Shown: in pieces, positions 6,717-16,778 of the stretch
How positions within the stretch are numbered: position 1 is the stretch's first letter
Layout: the number at the start of each line of letters is the position of its first letter
Assembly: GCA_005884765.1 (NCBI GenBank)
Contig: VAZV01000133.1
Location: forward strand, 62,001 to 126,000
Direction: 5' to 3'
From: Alphaproteobacteria bacterium
Lineage (GTDB): Bacteria > Pseudomonadota > Alphaproteobacteria > Rhizobiales > Xanthobacteraceae
DNA: 64,000 nucleotides
Translations under genes and position numbers: made by a program
Notes under the pieces: generated by a model
What the model saw: the letters and a program-made list of their open reading frames with translations, nothing else
What the model was told of the DNA's origin: nothing
The model's database searches: none

Positions 6717-8585
6717 ATGACGATTACCGATACCCGCGCCGTCTCCCAGCCGTTCCAGGCCGAGGTTTCCGAACTGCTGCATCTGATGGTGCATTCGGTC
6801 TATTCGGAGACCGACATTTTCTTGCGCGAACTGATCTCCAACGCGTCTGATGCCTGCGACAGATTGCGTTATGAGGCGATCGCCAATCCGTCGCTGATCG
6901 GCGACGGCGAGCCGCCGAAGATCCGGATTGAGCCCAACAAGCAAGCCAACACGCTGGTTGTTGCCGACAGCGGCATCGGCATGGAGCGGCAGGAGCTGAT
7001 CGACAATCTGGGCACCATTGCCCGCTCCGGCACCAAGGCGTTCGTGGCGCGGCTCACGGAAGCCAAGGACGGCGCCGGCCTAATCGGGCAGTTCGGTGTC
7101 GGCTTTTATTCCGCTTTCATGGTGGCGGAGAAGATCGTCGTGATCAGCCGCCGCGCAGGTAGCGGCGAAGTCTGGACCTGGTCGTCCTCCGGCGGCGGCG
7201 GCTTCGAAATCGCACCCGCTAGCGAGGGCGAGGCCGGGCGCGTCGCGCGCGGCACCGAGATCGTGCTGCATTTAAAGCCCAATGCCGCAAAATATCTCGA
7301 GACATACGAGATCGAGCGCATCGTCGGCGCCTACTCGGACAATATCCAGTTCCCGATCCTGCTGATGCCCGAACAGGGCGAGTCGCGGCAGATCAATTCG
7401 GCGAGCGCGCTGTGGCAGCGCCCGAAGTCGGAATTGAAGGGCGAAGATTACACGCAAGCCTACAAGTCGATCACCGGTGCCTTCGACGAGCCCGCGATGA
7501 CTTTGCATTACCGCGCCGAGGGCCGCTATTCCTACGCCGTGCTGTTGTTCGCACCGTCGACAAAACCCTTCGACCTGTTCGAGCCGGCACGCAAGGGCAA
7601 GGTGAAGCTCTATGTGCGACGAGTGTTCATCACCGACGACGCCGATCTGCTGCCGGCCTATCTGCGCTTCGTGCGCGGGGTAATCGACAGCGAAGACCTG
7701 CCGCTCAATATCTCCCGCGAGATGCTTCAGAACAATCCGCAACTCGCGCAGATCAGGAAGGCGGTGACGAGCCGAGTGGTGAGCGAACTGGAAACGCTCG
7801 GCGACAAAGAGCCCGAGAGTTTTGGCAAGATCTGGGATGCCTTTGGTCCAGTGATCAAAGAAGGCATCTATGAAGATTTCGAGCGGCGCGACAAACTCTT
7901 GGCGCTGTCGCGGTTTTCCACGACCTTGGGCGAAAAGCGCTCGCTCAAGCAATATGTCGCGGATCTAAAACCGAACCAGACCGAGATCTATTTCCTGGTC
8001 GGCGACAGCATCGAGCGGCTGAAGTCAAATCCGCGGCTGGAAGCCGCAAGCGCGCGCGGCATCGAGGTGCTGCTGTTGACCGATGCGGTCGATGCGTTCT
8101 GGACTTCGGCGCGACTCGAATTCGAGGGCAAGCCGCTGAAGTCGCTGAGCCAGGGCGACCTCAACCTCGATCTCATTCCGCTGATCGACGAGAAGGCCAA
8201 GGACAAGTCCGAGCCTGCGGATGAGGCGAAAACGATCGCGGTCATCAAGGCAAGCCTGGGTGATCGTGTCACCGATGTGCGGGCGTCGACGCGGCTGACC
8301 ACCAGCGCATCGTGTCTCGTTGCCGGCAGTCACGGCCCCGACCGCGAGCTGGAGCGGTTGTTGTCGCAGCAAAATCGAGGGTCCCGGACCAAACCGATCC
8401 TTGAGATCAACCTGCGCCATCCGCTGGTGGCCGCGATCGCCAAGGCCGGCGCCGAGGCAAAAACGGCCGACGATCTGTCGCTATTGCTGCTCGAACAGGC
8501 GCAAATCCTTGACGGTGAATTGCCGGAGGATCCCGCAGCGTTCGCCGCACGACTCAATCGGCTGGTGCTGCAGGGGATGGCGTAG
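6717..8585 (+). CDS. htpG: Molecular chaperone HtpG (bacterial Hsp90)
   Basis: ATP-dependent cytoplasmic chaperone. The product is 622 residues, close to E. coli HtpG (624). The GHKL ATPase domain occupies about 1-230: [17 protein letters not shown] contains catalytic Glu38 and Asn42, ADSGIGM (83-89) and [12 protein letters not shown] (124-135) form the nucleotide lid. The middle domain (about 240-510) holds [11 protein letters not shown] with the catalytic-loop arginine, and the dimerisation domain runs to LVLQGMA. ATG 6717 is used because the conserved N-terminus begins right after it; upstream in-frame sequence is not Hsp90-like. Possible heat-shock promoter upstream. Confidence 0.98.
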   Translation: MTITDTRAVSQPFQAEVSELLHLMVHSVYSETDIFLRELISNASDACDRLRYEAIANPSLIGDGEPPKIRIEPNKQANTLVVADSGIGMERQELIDNLGTIARSGTKAFVARLTEAKDGAGLIGQFGVGFYSAFMVAEKIVVISRRAGSGEVWTWSSSGGGGFEIAPASEGEAGRVARGTEIVLHLKPNAAKYLETYEIERIVGAYSDNIQFPILLMPEQGESRQINSASALWQRPKSELKGEDYTQAYKSITGAFDEPAMTLHYRAEGRYSYAVLLFAPSTKPFDLFEPARKGKVKLYVRRVFITDDADLLPAYLRFVRGVIDSEDLPLNISREMLQNNPQLAQIRKAVTSRVVSELETLGDKEPESFGKIWDAFGPVIKEGIYEDFERRDKLLALSRFSTTLGEKRSLKQYVADLKPNQTEIYFLVGDSIERLKSNPRLEAASARGIEVLLLTDAVDAFWTSARLEFEGKPLKSLSQGDLNLDLIPLIDEKAKDKSEPADEAKTIAVIKASLGDRVTDVRASTRLTTSASCLVAGSHGPDRELERLLSQQNRGSRTKPILEINLRHPLVAAIAKAGAEAKTADDLSLLLLEQAQILDGELPEDPAAFAARLNRLVLQGMA

Positions 8586-8704
8586 GGCTTCGTTGCCGGG
8601 CTGATCGGCATTTGCGCAAATCCGCAGCCAATAGTGATCCGTCTCACAACGCCGGCAGGGCCTATGCGCTAGTGTTACGGCAAACGGCACCAGCCGACAG
8701 GACA

Positions 8705-9214
8705 ATGGTCGTGGCATCGAAGCCTATTGCGTTTGCCCTTTCGATGTTGGTCATGGTTTCGGCCGCTATATCCACGCGGGCGGCCGAACCAGACACAACG
8801 TCGAAAGATGTCGCCAGCATGCCGCAGCCGGTGGAGCGGGCATCGGCCGATGATTGCGCGATCATCATTGAAGTCGGAAAGAACAAAATGAATTGGGGCG
8901 CGGCACCGCCCAACTATGCCTACTACCGCGAATTCGATCGCGATGGTGGGGGAACATACCTGGAAGATTGTTCGTGGCGACAATTTGGTGTGGCCGAACC
9001 TCTCACCCGAGCGCAGCAACCGGTAAAAGCATTTTCCATCACCCGCCCGCGCTACACCGGCGCGTCCGCAACCGTCGATCTGCAGATTTTCATTTCAGGA
9101 CAAATCGTCGACGGGAAGACAACTCCGCCGTTTATCAGCGTCGAGATCTGCGATTTGCAGAAGCACGGCGATCGTTGGCAATTCTGGAAATGCCAGTTGA
9201 GGCTCATCACGTGA
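8705..9214 (+). CDS. Exported hypothetical protein (169 aa)
   Basis: Starts at ATG 8705 after a weak AGGA; MVVASKPIAFALSMLVMVSA is a signal peptide with probable cleavage after STRAA. The mature domain contains four cysteines (ADDCAI, LEDCSW, EICDLQ, WKCQLR) and tryptophan- and tyrosine-rich segments (NWGAAPPNYAYYREFDRDGG), suggesting a small disulfide-stabilised beta domain in the periplasm. No family recognised. Convergent with the RND pump gene. Confidence 0.7.
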   Translation: MVVASKPIAFALSMLVMVSAAISTRAAEPDTTSKDVASMPQPVERASADDCAIIIEVGKNKMNWGAAPPNYAYYREFDRDGGGTYLEDCSWRQFGVAEPLTRAQQPVKAFSITRPRYTGASATVDLQIFISGQIVDGKTTPPFISVEICDLQKHGDRWQFWKCQLRLIT

Positions 9215-9286
9215 GGGGCGCGCCAGCACCGGATGACCGGACATCGCCGCCGTGGCAAAGTTCGAAGGCCCGGGCGACATCGCTAT

Positions 9287-12200
9287 TTATTCTGCGGCGT
9301 GTTTGATCTCGTCGGCGGGCAGTTCGGAACCGCCGGTTTTCTTGCCTTGGGTCCAGCGCGACAGCGCGTTCGAAAGATTGTCGAGATAGAGATATACCAC
9401 CGGCGTCGTGAACAGCGTCAGCGCCTGGCTGACGATCAGGCCGCCGACCATCGCATAACCGAGCGGCTGGCGGATCTCCGATCCGGTGCCGGTGCCGAGC
9501 ATCAGCGGCAGGCCGCCGAGCAGTGCTGCCATGGTCGTCATCATGATGGGGCGAAAACGCAACAGCGCCGCCTTCCGGATCGATTGTTTCGGCGACAGGT
9601 GTTCCTCGCGTTCGGCGGCGATCGCAAAGTCGACCATCATGATGCCGTTCTTCTTGACGATGCCGATCAGGAGGATGATGCCGATCAGGGCGATCAGGCT
9701 GAAATCAAATCCAAACGCCATCAGGATCGCCAGCGCGCCGACGCCCGCCGACGGCAGCGTCGAGAGGATGGTCAGCGGATGGATGTAGCTTTCGTAGAGA
9801 ACGCCCAGGATCAGATACACCACAACCAGCGCCGCCAGGATCAGAAGCGGAACGGTGCCGAGCGATTGCTGGAATGCTTGCGCAGTGCCCTGGAAGCTTG
9901 AACTCAAGGTAGCGGGCGCGCCGAGGTCGTAGACGGCCTTCTGGACCGCATTGGTCGCCTGGCCCAGCGCCACGCCCTGGGCGAGGTTGAAGCTGATGGT
10001 AATCGCCGGAAACTGGCCCTGGTGCGCAATCGACAGCGGGCGCACCGGGACCGTCGTCCACTTGCAGAACACCGATAGCGGCACCTGATCGCCCGTGATC
10101 GGTGACTTGATATAGAGCTTGTCGAGCGTGTCGAGCTTGCCTTGTAGTTCGGGCAGGATTTCCAGAATCACGTGATAGCTGTTGAGCTGGGTGAAATATT
10201 GCGTGACCTGGCGCTGGCCGAACGCGTCGTACAGCGTATCGTCGATCAGTTGCGGCTGGATGCCGTAGCGCGACGCGGTATCGCGGTCGATCGTCAGCGT
10301 CAGCGTCGTCCCCGTCGTCTGTTGATCGGTGGCGACGTCGCGCAGCTCGGGCAGCGTCTGCATTTTCGCCAGGATCTTCGGCGCCCATTCGTTCAGTTCG
10401 GCCAGGTTGGCATCCTGCAGCGTGAACTCGAACTGCGTGCGCGTAGCGCGGCCGCCGAGACGCACATCCTGGGAAGCCTGCATGTAGAGCCGGGCGCCCT
10501 CGACCTTTTCAAGTCTCGGCCGCAGCCGTGCGATGATCTGCTGCGCGTTGGCGTTGCGCTGGTCGTGCGGTTTCAGCGTGATGTACATGCGGCCTGAGTT
10601 GAGCGCGGTGCCGCCGCCACCGATGAACATGGCGATGCTGTCGACGGCCGGATCGGCCTGCACGATCGCGCTCAGTTCCTCCTGATGCCGTTTCATGTCG
10701 GCAAAGGAGATATCCTGGCCCGTCTCCGATACCGCGGTCAGGAAGCCGTTGTCTTGCTGCGGGAAGAAACCCTTCGGAATGATCACGAACAGATAGACCG
10801 ACAACGCCACGGTGGCAAAGAAGATGCACAGCGTGGTCAGGCTCCAGCGCAGCGCCAGGTCGAGGACCCGCTCATAGGCATGCAGCATTCGCTCGAACGC
10901 GCGCTCGCTCCATTGATAGAATTTGCCATGCCGGGTCTCGCTGCGCGCGCGCAGGAAGCGCGACGCCATCATTGGCGTCAGCGATAGCGACACCGCCAGC
11001 GAGACGACGATCGCCATTGCCAGCGTCACCGCGAATTCGCGGAACAGCCGGCCGATGACGCCGCCCATCAGAAGCAGCGGAATCAGCACCGCGACCAGTG
11101 AAATGCTGATCGATAAGATGGTGAAACCGATTTCGCTGGCGCCCCTGAAGGCGGCGGCGCGGGGCTTCTCGCCTTGCTCGACGTAGCGCGTGATGTTCTC
11201 CAGCATCACGATGGCATCGTCGACTACGAAACCGACCGCGATCGTCAGCGCCATCAACGACAGGTTGTCCAGCGTGTAGCCGAATACCCACATCAGCGCG
11301 CAGGCGCCAAGCAGAGCCAGCGGAACCGTAACTGCCGGGATCACGGTCGCCCAGAAGCTGCGCAGGAAGATGAAAATCACCAGGACGACCAGAATGATGG
11401 TGATCGCTAGCGTGAGCTGGACGTCTGCGACCGCGGCGCGGATGGTCAGCGTCTGATCGCTGATGATCTTGATCTTGATCGCTGGCGGAATCGTCGCAAT
11501 CAGTCGCGGCAACTGCGCCTTGATGCGGTCGACGGTCTCGATGACATTGGCGCCGGGTTGCTTGAAGATGACCAGGAATACGCCGCGTTTGCCGTCGGCC
11601 CAGGCGGCCTGCTTCATGTCTTCGGGTCCCGCGACGGCCCGGCCGATGTCGCGAATCCGCAGCGGGCCGCCATTGCGATAGGCAATGATGACGTCGTTCC
11701 AGTCCTTGGCATCCAATAGCTGGTCGTTGGCATAGATCGTATACGCCCGCTTTTCGCCGTCGATGTTACCCTTCGGGCTGTCGACGGTGGTGATCGCGAT
11801 CTGGTTGCGGACGTCTTCGAGCGACAGCCCCTTGGCCACAAGCTTCGCCGGATCGACCTGAACCCGGATCGCCGGCTTCTGTTGGCCGCCGATGAAGACT
11901 TGCGCCACGCCCGAAATCTGGCTGATCTGTTGTCCGAGCTGGGCGTCGACCGCGTCGCTCACGTTGATCAGGGGTAAGGTGTCTGAAGTCGCCGACAACA
12001 ACAGGATCGGCGAATCCGCCGGATTGACTTTGCGATAGGTCGGCGGCGAGGGAAGGTTCTTGGGCAACTGACCGCTGGCCGCGTTGATCGCGCCCTGCAC
12101 GTCGTTGGCCGCTCCGTCGATGCTGCGGTTGAGATCGAACTGAATTGTCACGGCGGTAGAGCCCAGCGAACTGGTCGAGGTCATCTGGGCGATGCCGGGT

Positions 12201-12427
12201 ATCTGTGCAAGCTGCCGCTCCAGCGGCTGCGCCACCGACGACGCCATAGTTTCGGGGCTGCCGCCCGGCAAACTTGCCGAGACCTGGATGGTCGGGAAGT
12301 CGACCTGCGGCAGCGGGGCTACGGGAAGCAGCGGATAGGCGACCACGCCGACGAACAGGATGCCGGCCATCAACAGCGACGTTCCGATCGGGTATCGGAT
12401 GAAAGGTGAAGAGATGCTCTCGTTCAT
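9287..12427 (-). CDS. RND-family multidrug efflux permease (MdtB/MdtC/MuxB-like)
   Basis: Inner-membrane proton-driven pump of 1046 residues, a normal length for an AcrB-superfamily transporter. The N-terminus SPFIRYPIGTSLLMAGILF is TM1, followed by the porter domain with FPTIQVSASLPGGSPETMA. The TM4 proton-relay pair is seen in VGFVVDDAIVMLENI; the second half repeats the architecture. Residue pattern is nearest to the MdtC/MuxB branch (LPQVDFPTI, SGRMYITLKP). These pumps work with a periplasmic adaptor and an outer-membrane channel, but neither gene adjoins: an SDR remnant lies upstream and a convergent gene downstream. It probably uses components encoded elsewhere or has lost its operon partners. 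Confidence 0.95.
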   Translation of the reverse strand: MNESISSPFIRYPIGTSLLMAGILFVGVVAYPLLPVAPLPQVDFPTIQVSASLPGGSPETMASSVAQPLERQLAQIPGIAQMTSTSSLGSTAVTIQFDLNRSIDGAANDVQGAINAASGQLPKNLPSPPTYRKVNPADSPILLLSATSDTLPLINVSDAVDAQLGQQISQISGVAQVFIGGQQKPAIRVQVDPAKLVAKGLSLEDVRNQIAITTVDSPKGNIDGEKRAYTIYANDQLLDAKDWNDVIIAYRNGGPLRIRDIGRAVAGPEDMKQAAWADGKRGVFLVIFKQPGANVIETVDRIKAQLPRLIATIPPAIKIKIISDQTLTIRAAVADVQLTLAITIILVVLVIFIFLRSFWATVIPAVTVPLALLGACALMWVFGYTLDNLSLMALTIAVGFVVDDAIVMLENITRYVEQGEKPRAAAFRGASEIGFTILSISISLVAVLIPLLLMGGVIGRLFREFAVTLAMAIVVSLAVSLSLTPMMASRFLRARSETRHGKFYQWSERAFERMLHAYERVLDLALRWSLTTLCIFFATVALSVYLFVIIPKGFFPQQDNGFLTAVSETGQDISFADMKRHQEELSAIVQADPAVDSIAMFIGGGGTALNSGRMYITLKPHDQRNANAQQIIARLRPRLEKVEGARLYMQASQDVRLGGRATRTQFEFTLQDANLAELNEWAPKILAKMQTLPELRDVATDQQTTGTTLTLTIDRDTASRYGIQPQLIDDTLYDAFGQRQVTQYFTQLNSYHVILEILPELQGKLDTLDKLYIKSPITGDQVPLSVFCKWTTVPVRPLSIAHQGQFPAITISFNLAQGVALGQATNAVQKAVYDLGAPATLSSSFQGTAQAFQQSLGTVPLLILAALVVVYLILGVLYESYIHPLTILSTLPSAGVGALAILMAFGFDFSLIALIGIILLIGIVKKNGIMMVDFAIAAEREEHLSPKQSIRKAALLRFRPIMMTTMAALLGGLPLMLGTGTGSEIRQPLGYAMVGGLIVSQALTLFTTPVVYLYLDNLSNALSRWTQGKKTGGSELPADEIKHAAE

Positions 12428-12554
12428 GCGTCAGATCCGTCGGATGGCTGGCGCATCTTTTCCCGAACGCCGGGAGTCGTCCTCGGCCTAAACCCGAGCA
12501 CGAATGTGCGTGTTCCTCGCCGCAGATCAGGCGGTTCTCAGGATCAAGGAATCC

Positions 12555-12776
12555 AGGACCATCTGTTGGCTGGCAGCATAATCGCTCCCGGTCATGGCGC
12601 GAACCGAAACCTTCAGGCGCCTATTCGACCTTCGTCCTATCGGCGATCGCCTCCAGCCCGCTGTGCCGATTGCCGAGGCGGACGACGTCGCCCGCATGGT
12701 CGAATATCTGCTCGGCGACGGCGGCCAAAACATCTCCCGCAGCGTGCTCACGGTCGATGCCGGCAGGACCGCGTGA
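12555..12776 (+). pseudogene. C-terminal remnant of a short-chain dehydrogenase/reductase
   Basis: One frame contains IIAPGHG near 12574-12595, the SDR motif following the active-site helix (NAIAPG type). A second frame from 12594 reads RPIGDRLQPAVPIAEADDVA then RMVEYLLGDGGQNISRSVLT and ends VDAGRTA, the standard SDR C-terminal blocks. The two lie in different frames and the Rossmann glycine motif and Ser-Tyr-Lys catalytic residues are missing, so this is a frameshifted fragment. Confidence 0.6.
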
Positions 12777-12869
12777 GCGGGCGTTGGACGCGGCCGGTTT
12801 CCCATCCGTTGAGTTCGACCGCAATTTGTGAAATGCAGGCTGCGCGCTCCGGCTTGTCGAGGTGTTTCG

Positions 12870-13586
12870 ATGCGGTTCCTGCAGACCTTTCAGCTCTACG
12901 ATTTCTTCGACACCCTGGTCAGCCTGCTCACTGCCTTCGTGTTCGGCACGCTGATCGGTGCTGAGCGCCAGTACCGGCAACGCAGCGCCGGTTTGCGGAC
13001 CAACGTGCTGGTGTCGGTCGGGGCAGCGGCCTTTGTCGATCTTGCCAATCACCTGTCGGGCGCCGACGGCAGCGTTCGCGTGATCGCCTATGTTGTATCC
13101 GGCATCGGATTTCTCGGCGCCGGCGCGATCATGAAGGAAGGCATGAATGTGCGCGGCCTCAATACCGCCGCGACCTTGTGGGCCTCGGCGGCGGTGGGTG
13201 CCTGCGCCGGCGCGGACATGGTTGCGCAATCGGCGGCGCTGACGGTGTTCGTGCTGGCCGGCAACACGCTGCTGCGCCCGCTGGTGAACGCCATCGACCG
13301 CATACCGCTCGACGAGCGCTCGTCGGAAGCCAAGTATGAGGTTGTTGTGACGACCGAGGCCGCGCGCGCCGCGGAGGTGAGGGACTTCCTCGGCGAGCGG
13401 CTGGAGGCGGCAAATTACCCGATCAGGGAAACCAAGGTGGTGTATCGCCCCAACGACAATGTCGAGATCGCCGCCGCGTTGGTCAGTCTTGCCGTGGATG
13501 CGGCGGACCTCGACGCCATCGTGGTCGGGCTTGCAAAGCTGCCCGGGGTCAGTCACGCCACCTGGAACGTCAGCACGCTGGAATGA
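12870..13586 (+). CDS. MgtC/SapB family membrane protein
   Basis: A 238-residue inner-membrane protein. ATG 12870 follows GAGGTG by five bases; the longer frame to 12828 would prepend a non-conserved leader. The N-terminal 150 residues carry MgtC hallmarks: LIGAERQYRQRSAGLRTNVL, VVSGIGFLGAGAIMKEG and VRGLNTAATLWASAAVG, spread over four to five helices. The C-terminal 80 residues form a soluble ACT-like domain (KYEVVVTTEAARAAEVRDFL ... LPGVSHATWNV). MgtC proteins help survival at low magnesium and inhibit F-type ATP synthase in some pathogens. No Mg riboswitch or PhoP box was recognised. Confidence 0.92.
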   Translation: MRFLQTFQLYDFFDTLVSLLTAFVFGTLIGAERQYRQRSAGLRTNVLVSVGAAAFVDLANHLSGADGSVRVIAYVVSGIGFLGAGAIMKEGMNVRGLNTAATLWASAAVGACAGADMVAQSAALTVFVLAGNTLLRPLVNAIDRIPLDERSSEAKYEVVVTTEAARAAEVRDFLGERLEAANYPIRETKVVYRPNDNVEIAAALVSLAVDAADLDAIVVGLAKLPGVSHATWNVSTLE

Positions 13587-13593
13587 CGCTGCG

Positions 13594-14397
13594 TCAATGC
13601 CCCTGGCGGGCGTAGATTTCGTAAAACGTGATCACGATCTCAAACGCGATCAGGAACACCACGATGATCTCGAGCCGCAGCGAGCGTTTGGTGTCGACGA
13701 TGTCGGCCAGCGTGGTAGCGGTGTCGGCGATAACAGCCAATTTCCGGTTCAATGTCTCGACGCGCTCAGAGAGCTCATATTCGTCTTCCAGCCGTGCATA
13801 GAGCCGCTCTAGGTCGGGCCGGTCCCACAGCACGTCCGGCTTCTCCGCGACCGCGACGCGGCCCGACAGGCGATGCTGAACCAGCAAGGCGTTGCCCATC
13901 AGCTTGAGCAGATCGGTCCTGTTTCTTGATGTCTTGCCTAATCTTGCGAGCTCGCGGGCGAAAGGGTCGATGGTGTCGAACACATTTGCGACCTCCTTTT
14001 CGTCACGCCCGAGCACGACGCTTTTCGCAAGCGCGTCCGATACCACCAGGATCCTGTCGAGGGAGAAGTCCATGACCGGAATCGGCCCGCCAACCGGGAT
14101 CGGTTCTCCGGATTCTCTCGCGATCTGTATTTTCGCCCATTCTTCTTCGGAAGGCGTGATCTTGCCGAAGGTGCGGGTCTGCAATCGCTCGACAAATTCC
14201 GCTTCCTCATCGGCCGTGAGTCCAATGAACACCACGACGCCATAGCGAAACACCACCGCCGTGCCGTTCGCTCCGACGCGCAACGCGAGCGGCGTGTTCG
14301 ACAGCACCTGCCCCTCGAACCCGGCCGTATTGATGCGGTCGCCGATCAGAAGGGCGTGCGCGGTTAATTGTTGGGTGATTGGATTTGAGTTAGCCAT
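13594..14397 (-). CDS. DUF155 (RMD1/YagE-like) family protein
   Basis: A 267-residue protein matching the RMD1/Sif2 DUF155 family. N-terminal domain with VVFRYGVVVFIGLTADEEAEF, middle segment MDFSLDRILVVSDALAKSVV, then the conserved helical stretch YELSERVETLNRKLAVIADT, DIVDTKRSLRLEIIVVFLI and a C-terminal membrane helix to YEIYARQGH. Eukaryotic relatives associate with mitochondrial translation or microtubules; the bacterial role is unknown. Convergent with the MgtC-like gene, seven bases apart. Confidence 0.85.
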   Translation of the reverse strand: MANSNPITQQLTAHALLIGDRINTAGFEGQVLSNTPLALRVGANGTAVVFRYGVVVFIGLTADEEAEFVERLQTRTFGKITPSEEEWAKIQIARESGEPIPVGGPIPVMDFSLDRILVVSDALAKSVVLGRDEKEVANVFDTIDPFARELARLGKTSRNRTDLLKLMGNALLVQHRLSGRVAVAEKPDVLWDRPDLERLYARLEDEYELSERVETLNRKLAVIADTATTLADIVDTKRSLRLEIIVVFLIAFEIVITFYEIYARQGH

Positions 14398-14526
14398 CTT
14401 CTACAAGTATCAAGCCAAAAGCGATTTTTCGACTCTGGAAAGCAGTCCGGTTGCTCTCGGATTTCCGGTTCCCATCAGAACAGTCGTAATCCGTGGAATC
14501 TTCCTTCTGCAGCGCGAGGCCTTCAA

Positions 14527-15438
14527 ATGCCAGGCAAGCCACTGCGCATCGTGGACGCCCACGTTCACGTTTACGACGCCGATGTGAACAGGCACCTCTT
14601 TCTGGAGGAAAAGGACGACGTCTTCGAGGCGCTGGTCGGGGACTATTCGGCGCTGCCGAAAAAATATCCGCTTCAATCCTACCTGAATGACGGCAAGTCC
14701 TACCAGATCGAGGGCATCATCTGGCACGAATACCTCTCCAATGATGCCATCAAGGAGGCGCAATGGGCCCAGCGCCTGGCTGAAACATCGATGGTGCCTG
14801 TAGCTATCGTCGCTCTTGTCGATTTCCTCGATCCGCGTTTGGAGGAGCGCCTTGATATCTATCGCTCGTTGCCCAACGTGACAGCGGTTCGCGAGCACCT
14901 CGCCTGGGATGTGGTCAATCCGCGGAAGCGCTTTGCGAAACGGGCTGATCTGCTGTCGGACCCGGCCTGGCGAAACGGAGTTGCTCGTCTGCGCGGCCAC
15001 GATTTCAAGTGTGGGCTAGAAGTGTTTGCGCCGCAGCTTCCCGATCTTCTGAAGGTGGTCCGTCTTTATCCGGATGTCGGGTTTACGCTGGCCGTGCTGG
15101 GGTGGCCGATCGATCTGTCCCCCGCAGGCTTCATGCGGTGGAGGAAAGATGTCGCAGAGCTGAGCCGGTGCGAAAACGTGTGTGCCAGTATCTCGGCGGT
15201 CGAATGCATTTTCGGAATGCAGTGGACGCTTGAGCAGGTCTCGCCCTGGATCAGGTCGCTGATTGAAATGTTTGGCCCGAACCGCTGCATGTTCGGAAGC
15301 CACATGCCGATCGCCGCGCTGTCGGTTGGCTTCGAAAGAACCTACACCGCTTATCAAGAGCTGGTCGCAGACTTTTCAGAAAGCGAAAGGGACCGAATGT
15401 TCCGCGGTGTGGCCCACGACTGGTTCAGGGTTCGGTGA
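14527..15438 (+). CDS. Amidohydrolase family 2 protein
   Basis: TIM-barrel metal-dependent hydrolase of 303 residues, related to 2-pyrone-4,6-dicarboxylate lactonase and L-fucono-lactonase-like proteins. The metal site begins with VDAHVHVYD (His12, His14) at the first strand. Further conserved blocks are VTAVREHLAWD, CGLEVFAPQLPDLL, and FGPNRCMFGSHMPIA near the last strand, where the usual aspartate of the family (GSDxP) appears as GSHMP, a possible substitution of a catalytic residue. It stands alone; the substrate is probably a lactone or carboxylated aromatic. Confidence 0.8.
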   Translation: MPGKPLRIVDAHVHVYDADVNRHLFLEEKDDVFEALVGDYSALPKKYPLQSYLNDGKSYQIEGIIWHEYLSNDAIKEAQWAQRLAETSMVPVAIVALVDFLDPRLEERLDIYRSLPNVTAVREHLAWDVVNPRKRFAKRADLLSDPAWRNGVARLRGHDFKCGLEVFAPQLPDLLKVVRLYPDVGFTLAVLGWPIDLSPAGFMRWRKDVAELSRCENVCASISAVECIFGMQWTLEQVSPWIRSLIEMFGPNRCMFGSHMPIAALSVGFERTYTAYQELVADFSESERDRMFRGVAHDWFRVR

Positions 15439-15544
15439 ATGCCGCGGCGGTAAATTGCGCGGCGCGAACCGAATATCAAAACCGACGTATCTATCGTAAG
15501 GACCGCCGATTGACGATTCCAGAAATCCGGATCATCCGCATCCC

Positions 15545-16696
15545 ATGACCACACCTGGCAGCGATCCCTTCTACAGCGGCATCCCGGTCTTTCGCGGCTT
15601 TTCCAGGCTGATGGACCCGGCGCTGTACTCCTCGCTGCCGGACGAGTGGAGGATCGGCCTCGCCGATATCGTGGAATCGACCAGGGCGATCGCGCAGGCC
15701 CGCTACAAGGCCGTCAACATGGCGGGCGCCGCCGTTATCGCTGCCGTCACCAATGCGTTAGACGGCCGCGAGTTTCCGTTCGTGTTCGGCGGTGACGGCG
15801 CAAGTTTTGCGGTCTCGCCCGACGATCTCGATCGCGCCCGTGAGGCGCTGGCGGCGACCGCAAGCTGGGTCAGGGACGACCTCGACCTCGTCATGCGGAT
15901 CGCGCTGGTGCCCGTCAGCGCGATTCGCGCGCAGGGCCTCGATGTGCGGGTGGCGCGGTTCGCCCCGTCGGCGAATTTGTCCTATGCGATGTTCTCTGGC
16001 GGCGGCCTCGGCTGGGCGGAGGCGGCGATGAAGCGCGGCGAGTTCGAAGTTGAGGTGGCGCCATCGGGCACGCAGCCGGACCTTTCGGGGCTGTCGTGCC
16101 GCTTCGAGGAAATGCCGGCGACGCGTGGTCTCATTCTTTCCGTGCTGGTGGTACCGGCGGCCAACGCCGAACCGACCGCCTTTCGCAAACTGATCGAAGA
16201 TGTCATCGACCTCGTCGAGCGTAGCCCCGATGCGGGACGGCCGGTGCCGCCGGGCGGTCCGCCGCTGCGCTGGCCGCCGGCCGGCATGGACTATGAGGCG
16301 CGCGCGGCGCGCGGCGGCTCGCTGGCGCGGCGGCGCATCTTGGTGCTCGGCCGCACCCTGTTCGTCCATGTCATCATGCGCTTCGGTATTAGGGTCGGCG
16401 GCTTCGTGCCGAAGACCTACACCCGGCAGGTGGTGGAGAATTCCGACTTCCGCAAATACGACGACGGGCTGCGCATGGTCCTCGATTGCACGCTGGAGCT
16501 TGAGCGCGCGCTGACCCAGCGCCTTGAAGCTGCGGCCTCGCAGCGCATCATCCGTTATGGGCTGCACCGGCAGGATGCGGCGATGATGACCTGCTTCACG
16601 CCGTCGGCGATGCGCAGCGACCACGTGCATTTCATCGACGGTGCGCGCGGCGGCTATGCTTCCGCCGCGACCGCATTGAAAGCAATGGTGGCGTGA
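15545..16696 (+). CDS. DUF3095 family protein
   Basis: 383 residues covering a full-length DUF3095 protein. N-terminal PFYSGIPVFRGFSRLMDPAL, then LADIVESTRAIAQARYKAVN and FPFVFGGDGASFAV, which resemble the nucleotidyl-cyclase fold (DIxxST and FGGDG motifs), although catalysis has not been shown for this family. The C-terminal half contains GFVPKTYTRQVVENSDFRKY and YGLHRQDAAMMTCFTPSAM, both family signatures. No signal peptide; cytoplasmic. Divergence from class III cyclases is large, so the cyclase relationship is an inference. Confidence 0.85.
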   Translation: MTTPGSDPFYSGIPVFRGFSRLMDPALYSSLPDEWRIGLADIVESTRAIAQARYKAVNMAGAAVIAAVTNALDGREFPFVFGGDGASFAVSPDDLDRAREALAATASWVRDDLDLVMRIALVPVSAIRAQGLDVRVARFAPSANLSYAMFSGGGLGWAEAAMKRGEFEVEVAPSGTQPDLSGLSCRFEEMPATRGLILSVLVVPAANAEPTAFRKLIEDVIDLVERSPDAGRPVPPGGPPLRWPPAGMDYEARAARGGSLARRRILVLGRTLFVHVIMRFGIRVGGFVPKTYTRQVVENSDFRKYDDGLRMVLDCTLELERALTQRLEAAASQRIIRYGLHRQDAAMMTCFTPSAMRSDHVHFIDGARGGYASAATALKAMVA

Positions 16697-16704
16697 TGCG
16701 CTCC

Positions 16705-16747
16705 CATCCTTCGAGACGCGCGCAAAAGCGCGCTCCGCAGGATGAGG
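16705..16747. repeat. REP-like palindrome (family 4)
   Basis: CATCCTTCGAGACGCGCGC ... GCGCGCTCCGCAGGATGAGG folds into a hairpin. This motif is dispersed in Bradyrhizobium intergenic regions. Lies between the convergent DUF3095 and GNAT genes. Confidence 0.6.
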
Positions 16748-16778
16748 GCGGAGATCGGTTCGCCGCCGCGCGAGTGGT

